A stretch of DNA of 64,000 nucleotides, taken from the NCBI RefSeq assembly GCF_003852315.1, contig NZ_CP027762.1:5747501-5811500 (forward strand), given 5' to 3'. Position 1 is the stretch's first letter. Each line of letters begins with the position of its first letter. This document shows, in pieces, positions 60,096-64,000 of the stretch. The position numbers and the translations under genes were made by a program. The notes below the pieces were generated by a model that did not search any database, was not told the origin of the DNA, and saw nothing but the letters and a program-made list of their open reading frames with translations. The DNA is from Pseudomonas sp. LBUM920 (GTDB lineage Bacteria; Pseudomonadota; Gammaproteobacteria; Pseudomonadales; Pseudomonadaceae).

Positions 60096-63000
60096 ATGAA
60101 CCTTCCTGAAACCACGGACACGGTCTTGAACGGCTTTCACCCCGCTGTCAGCGCCTGGTTCCGCAGCTCTTTCCCTTCGGTCACCAGCGCCCAGGCCCAG
60201 GCGTGGCCGCTGATTCGCCAGCGCCGCTCCACCCTGATCGCCGCGCCCACCGGTTCGGGCAAGACCCTGACGGCGTTCCTCGCCGTGCTGGATGACCTGG
60301 TGCACCAGGGCCTGGCGAATGGCGGGCAACTGCCGGACGAGACGCTGGTGGTGTATGTCTCGCCGCTCAAGGCACTGTCCAACGACATCCAGATCAACCT
60401 GCAAAACCCGCTCACCGGCATCACCGAGCAGCTGCAGGCGATGGGCTTGCCGCCCTTGGTGATCCGCACCGCCGTGCGCACCGGCGACACCCCGCAAAAA
60501 GACCGTGCGCAGATGCGCAAGCGCCCGCCGCATATCCTGGTGACCACCCCGGAATCGCTCTACGTGCTGCTGGGATCCGACTCCGGTCGGCACATGCTCG
60601 CCAGCACGCGCACGGTGATCGTCGACGAAATTCATGCCATCGCCGCCAGCAAGCGCGGCAGCCATATGGCCCTGAGCCTGGAACGCCTGCAAGGCCTGTG
60701 CGCCGAACCGCTGACCCGCATTGGCCTGTCTGCCACGCAAAAGCCCATCGAGGCGGTGTCGCGCTTTTTGGTCGGCACCGACCGCCCCTGCGCAATTGTC
60801 GATATCGGCCACGCCCGCTCGCGTGACCTGGATATCGAAGTGCCGCCGGTGCCGCTCTCGGCGGTCATGGCCAACGACGTGTGGGAACTGGTCTACAACC
60901 GCCTCGCCGACCTGGCGCGCGAACACCGCACCACGCTGATTTTCGTCAACACCCGGCGCCTGGCCGAACGCCTGGCGCGGCACTTGAGCGAGCGTCTGGG
61001 CAAAACCGCCGTGGCCGCGCACCACGGCAGCCTGGCCAAAGAGCTGCGCCTGGACGCCGAACAACGGCTCAAGGCCGGCGAGCTGCAAGTGCTGATCGCC
61101 ACTGCGTCCCTGGAGCTGGGGATTGATATCGGTGACGTCGACCTGGTGTGTCAGATCGGCTCACCCGGCTCCATCAATGGTTTTCTGCAACGCGTCGGCC
61201 GTTCCGGGCACCAGGTCGGCGGCACGCCCAAGGGGCGCTTGTTCGCCACCACCCGCGATGACCTGATCGAGTGCGCCGCCCTGCTCGACTGCGTGCGCCG
61301 GGGTGAGCTGGACACCTTGCAGATCCCGGTCGCGCCGCTGGATGTACTGGCCCAGCAGATCATCGCCGAGGTCAGCGCCCAGGAATGGTCGGAACCGGCA
61401 TTGCTCGATCTCATTCGCCGCGCCTCGCCCTACGCCGCGCTGGATGTGCGCCATTACCAGGCGCTGTTGCAGATGCTCGCCGAGGGCTATAACGGCCGCC
61501 AGGGCATCCGTAGCGCCTACCTGCACCGCGACGCCGTGACCCACACCCTGCGCGGGCGTCGTGGCGCCAAGCTGACGGCCGTGACCAGCGGCGGCACCAT
61601 CCCCGACAACGCCGACTACAGCGTGCTGCTCGAGCCCCAGAGCCTGAACATCGGCAGCGTCAACGAAGACTTCGCGGTGGAAAGCATCGCCGGGGATATC
61701 TTCCAGCTCGGTAATACGTCCTACAGAATCTTGCGGGTCGAAGCCGGCAAGGTGAGGGTTGAGGACGCCCATGGCCAGCCGCCGACCATTCCGTTCTGGC
61801 TGGGCGAAGCGCCAGGGCGCAGCAACGAATTGTCGGCGGCGGTGGCGCGGTTCCAAGGCCAGCTCGACGCGCTGCTCAGCGCCACGCCCGGCGACTTGCA
61901 AGCGGCCCTCGACTGGCTCACCGGCACCCTTGGCCTGAACCACGCCAGCGCCGAGCAGATCCTCGATTATCTGGCCCGCGCACGCCTGGCCTTGAGCGCG
62001 CTGCCGTCCCAGGACACGTTGATCATGGAGCGGTTTTTCGACGAGTCCGGCGGCACCCAACTGATCATTCACACGCCGTTCGGCAGCCGTATCAATCGCG
62101 CCTGGGGCCTGGCGTTGCGCAAGCGTTTTTGCCGCACGTTCAATGTCGAATTGCAGGCGGCGGCCAGTGAAAATGCAATCGTGCTGTCGCTGTCGACCAG
62201 CCACAGTTTCGAGCTGGATGATGTGTGGCGGTATCTGAACAGCAACAGTGCCGAGCACGTCCTGATCCAGGCCGTGCTGGACGCGCCGCTGTTCGGCGTG
62301 CGCTGGCGCTGGAACGCCGGTGTGGCACTGGCGTTGCCGCGTTATACCGGCGGACGCAAAGTGGCGCCGCAGATCCAGCGGATGAAAAGCGAAGACCTGA
62401 TCGCCAATGTGTTTCCCGACCAGATCGCCTGCCTGGAAAACCTCGCCGGCGAGCGCGAAGTGCCCGAGCACCCCTTGGTGGAACAGACCCTCGACGACTG
62501 CCTGCACGACGCCATGGACAGCAACGCCTGGCTGGCGCTGCTGCGGCGCATGGAAAGCGGCGAAGTGCGGCTGATCAGCCGCGACCTGCCGGCGCCCTCG
62601 CCCATGGCCGCGGAAATTCTCAGCGCGCGCCCCTACACCTTTCTCGACGACGCACCCTTGGAAGAACGCCGTACCCAAGCCGTGCTCAACCGGCGCTGGA
62701 GCGACCCGCACAGCACCGACGACCTCGGCGCGCTGGATGCCGAGGCCATCGCCGGCGTGCGCGAGGAAGCCTGGCCGGCGCCCAATGGCCTGGACGAAAT
62801 GCACGAAGCGCTGATGAGCCTGGCCTGCATTGCCACTCATGAGGTCACGCCGCAATGGGCCGAGTGGCTGCAGGCCTTGGCCAAGGGTGGGCGCGCCTTT
62901 GCATTGAGCAATGGCCTGTGGGTGGCGGTGGAACGCTTGAGCTGTTTGCAGGCTATCTATCCCAACGACTTGCCGTTGCTGCCGGGCTTCGATGAACCCT

Positions 63001-64000
63001 GGACCGTTGATGATGCGCTGATGGAAGTGCTGCGCGCCCGCCTCAGCGGTTTCGGCCCGCTGAGCCTGATCGAGATCGCCGCGCCGTTGGCCCTGCCGGT
63101 GGCAGACGTAACCCAGGCACTCGCTCGCCTGGAGCAGGAAGGCTACGTGCTGCGCGGCCGTTTCAGCCCTGGCGCCAGCGAAGAACAGTGGTGCGAACGG
63201 CATTTGCTCGCGCGCATTCATCGCTACACGGTCAAGCGCCTGCGCCGCGAAATCGAGCCCGTGGCGCTGCAGGATTTCATGCGCTTCCTGTTCGATTGGC
63301 AGCACCTGTCCGACGGCACACGCGGCCAGGGCAGCGCCATGTTGCCGCAGATTGTCGCGCAGTTTGAGGGCTACGCCGCCGCCACCTCGGCCTGGGACAG
63401 TGACTTGCTCAGCGCGCGCCTGAAGGATTACTCATCCACCTGGCTCGACGACCTGTGCCGCAGCGGCAAGCTGGTGTGGACGCGGCTGAGCAACAAGGCC
63501 GGCGCGATGGCCCTGCGCAGCACACCGGTGGTGTTGCTGCCGCGCAGCCAAGTGCCGCTGTGGAGCGGGCTGACCGAGATGACCGACAGCACCACGCTGT
63601 CACCCAAGGCGCAGAAAGTCCACGTGGCGCTGCGTGAACATGGCGCGCTGTTTTTCGACGAACTGGTGCACGAAGCCCACCTGCTGCGCAGCGAACTGGA
63701 GACGGCGCTGCAGGAACTGGTGGGCGCAGGGCTGGTGAATGCCGACAGCTTCGCCGGCCTGCGCGCGCTGACCACACCCGCCAGCAAACGCCAGGCGCGC
63801 AGCAGCCGACGCGGACGCGGGGCGTTTGTCGGCGGCATGGACGACGCCGGGCGCTGGGCTTTGCTGCGCCGTTCACCGAGCGCCGCCGGGCCACATTCGG
63901 CCGAGACGCTGGAGCATGTGGCGATGACCTTGCTGCGCCGCTATGGCGTGGTGTTCTGGCGGTTGCTGGAGCGTGAGGCGGATTGGTTGCCGAGCTGGCG
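60096..64000 (+). CDS. lhr: Lhr-type large DEAD/DEAH ATP-dependent helicase (3' end outside window)
   Basis: At least 1301 codons, running off the right edge; full Lhr proteins are about 1400-1540 residues. Superfamily 2 helicase motifs are Walker A APTGSGKTLTAFLA, Ib TTPESLYVLL, DEIH in VIVDEIHAI, SAT in GLSATQKP, and motif VI QRVGRSGHQ. The Lhr-specific winged-helix and beta-barrel part follows (SGGTIPDNADYSVLLEPQ, RINRAWGLALRKRF). Bacterial Lhr is a 3'-5' helicase in DNA repair. The ATG at 60096 begins MNLPETTDTVLNGFHPAV; its GGGG is very close to the start codon. Long antisense frames here are shadows. Confidence 0.95.
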   Translation, partial: MNLPETTDTVLNGFHPAVSAWFRSSFPSVTSAQAQAWPLIRQRRSTLIAAPTGSGKTLTAFLAVLDDLVHQGLANGGQLPDETLVVYVSPLKALSNDIQINLQNPLTGITEQLQAMGLPPLVIRTAVRTGDTPQKDRAQMRKRPPHILVTTPESLYVLLGSDSGRHMLASTRTVIVDEIHAIAASKRGSHMALSLERLQGLCAEPLTRIGLSATQKPIEAVSRFLVGTDRPCAIVDIGHARSRDLDIEVPPVPLSAVMANDVWELVYNRLADLAREHRTTLIFVNTRRLAERLARHLSERLGKTAVAAHHGSLAKELRLDAEQRLKAGELQVLIATASLELGIDIGDVDLVCQIGSPGSINGFLQRVGRSGHQVGGTPKGRLFATTRDDLIECAALLDCVRRGELDTLQIPVAPLDVLAQQIIAEVSAQEWSEPALLDLIRRASPYAALDVRHYQALLQMLAEGYNGRQGIRSAYLHRDAVTHTLRGRRGAKLTAVTSGGTIPDNADYSVLLEPQSLNIGSVNEDFAVESIAGDIFQLGNTSYRILRVEAGKVRVEDAHGQPPTIPFWLGEAPGRSNELSAAVARFQGQLDALLSATPGDLQAALDWLTGTLGLNHASAEQILDYLARARLALSALPSQDTLIMERFFDESGGTQLIIHTPFGSRINRAWGLALRKRFCRTFNVELQAAASENAIVLSLSTSHSFELDDVWRYLNSNSAEHVLIQAVLDAPLFGVRWRWNAGVALALPRYTGGRKVAPQIQRMKSEDLIANVFPDQIACLENLAGEREVPEHPLVEQTLDDCLHDAMDSNAWLALLRRMESGEVRLISRDLPAPSPMAAEILSARPYTFLDDAPLEERRTQAVLNRRWSDPHSTDDLGALDAEAIAGVREEAWPAPNGLDEMHEALMSLACIATHEVTPQWAEWLQALAKGGRAFALSNGLWVAVERLSCLQAIYPNDLPLLPGFDEPWTVDDALMEVLRARLSGFGPLSLIEIAAPLALPVADVTQALARLEQEGYVLRGRFSPGASEEQWCERHLLARIHRYTVKRLRREIEPVALQDFMRFLFDWQHLSDGTRGQGSAMLPQIVAQFEGYAAATSAWDSDLLSARLKDYSSTWLDDLCRSGKLVWTRLSNKAGAMALRSTPVVLLPRSQVPLWSGLTEMTDSTTLSPKAQKVHVALREHGALFFDELVHEAHLLRSELETALQELVGAGLVNADSFAGLRALTTPASKRQARSSRRGRGAFVGGMDDAGRWALLRRSPSAAGPHSAETLEHVAMTLLRRYGVVFWRLLEREADWLPSW

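Noticed and set aside
61161..63305. Leftward open frame of 714 codons over lhr
   Set aside because: Antisense to a clear Lhr helicase; composition is that of a shadow frame.
1..64000. CRISPR arrays, rRNA and tRNA genes
   Set aside because: No regularly spaced short repeats were seen; all repeated elements are REP doublets, Rhs copies or att repeats. No rRNA or tRNA sequence was recognised.

Overview
The window is a chromosomal segment of a Pseudomonas, most likely of the P. fluorescens group. The gene order matches what I recall of the P. aeruginosa PA4021-PA4068 neighbourhood: ethanolamine genes, ppa, xseB-ispA-dxs, ribA, thiL-nusB-rib genes-nrdR, thioredoxin, zinc-type ABC operon, oprG, RmlD-like epimerase. 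Typical Pseudomonas REP elements (GTGGGAGC..GGCTTGC..GCTCCCAC) sit in many intergenic gaps. Species assignment is inference; no rRNA or tRNA gene was recognised.

Layout. 233-7858 is an ethanolamine catabolism module: a divergent sigma-54 activator (EatR type), acetaldehyde dehydrogenase, ethanolamine permease and EutB/EutC, with a -24/-12 promoter and a cluster of CTGTNAC motifs between regulator and operon. 7955-10946 holds GNAT, DedA, an M90 (MtfA-like) peptidase and inorganic pyrophosphatase. 11161-11931 encodes an S24-type phage-like repressor, followed by a candidate sRNA whose terminator is the attachment site of a small 5.4-kb island (12118-17562). The island carries a P4-type integrase, debris, and an AT-rich type II restriction-modification pair, and is bounded by an 18-bp direct repeat. 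Just outside it lies a two-gene unit of a MazG-like nucleotide pyrophosphohydrolase and a PD-(D/E)XK/DUF2075 helicase, my best candidate for an uncharacterised defence system.

20786-21418 is a YcaC-like hydrolase. 21600-26804 is a yjfI-yjfJ-yjfK-yjfL-yjfM-yjfC type cluster (DUF2170, PspA, rhomboid, DUF2491, DUF350, DUF1190, glutathionylspermidine-synthase fold) read leftward, with two perfect 12-bp palindromes before its first gene. 27303-30470 encodes a 1055-residue protein with an internal duplication, EF-hand-like segments and a hydrophobic tail, similar in style to HrpK-type type III secretion proteins. 30747-31710 is a flavodoxin-fold oxidoreductase plus MerR regulator.

31847-38040 is an accessory region of orphan Rhs C-terminal modules: two near-identical start-less Rhs ends joined to different toxins (ParB-like and HYD1-like), a third clipped Rhs fragment, an intact immunity gene, three candidate immunity genes each broken by one frameshift, and a Fic-protein remnant.

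From 38077 the core genome resumes: xseB-ispA-dxs (isoprenoid precursors), a BtuB-type receptor and cobalamin-binding protein, ribA, a substrate-binding protein, thiL-nusB-ribH-ribB-ribC-ribD-nrdR read leftward, a YbaY lipoprotein and methyltransferase, a CnoX-like thioredoxin, a DUF2796/ABC/DUF3299 operon with a Zur-like operator, oprG with an ANR-like box, an RmlD-like epimerase, and the start of lhr, which runs off the right edge.
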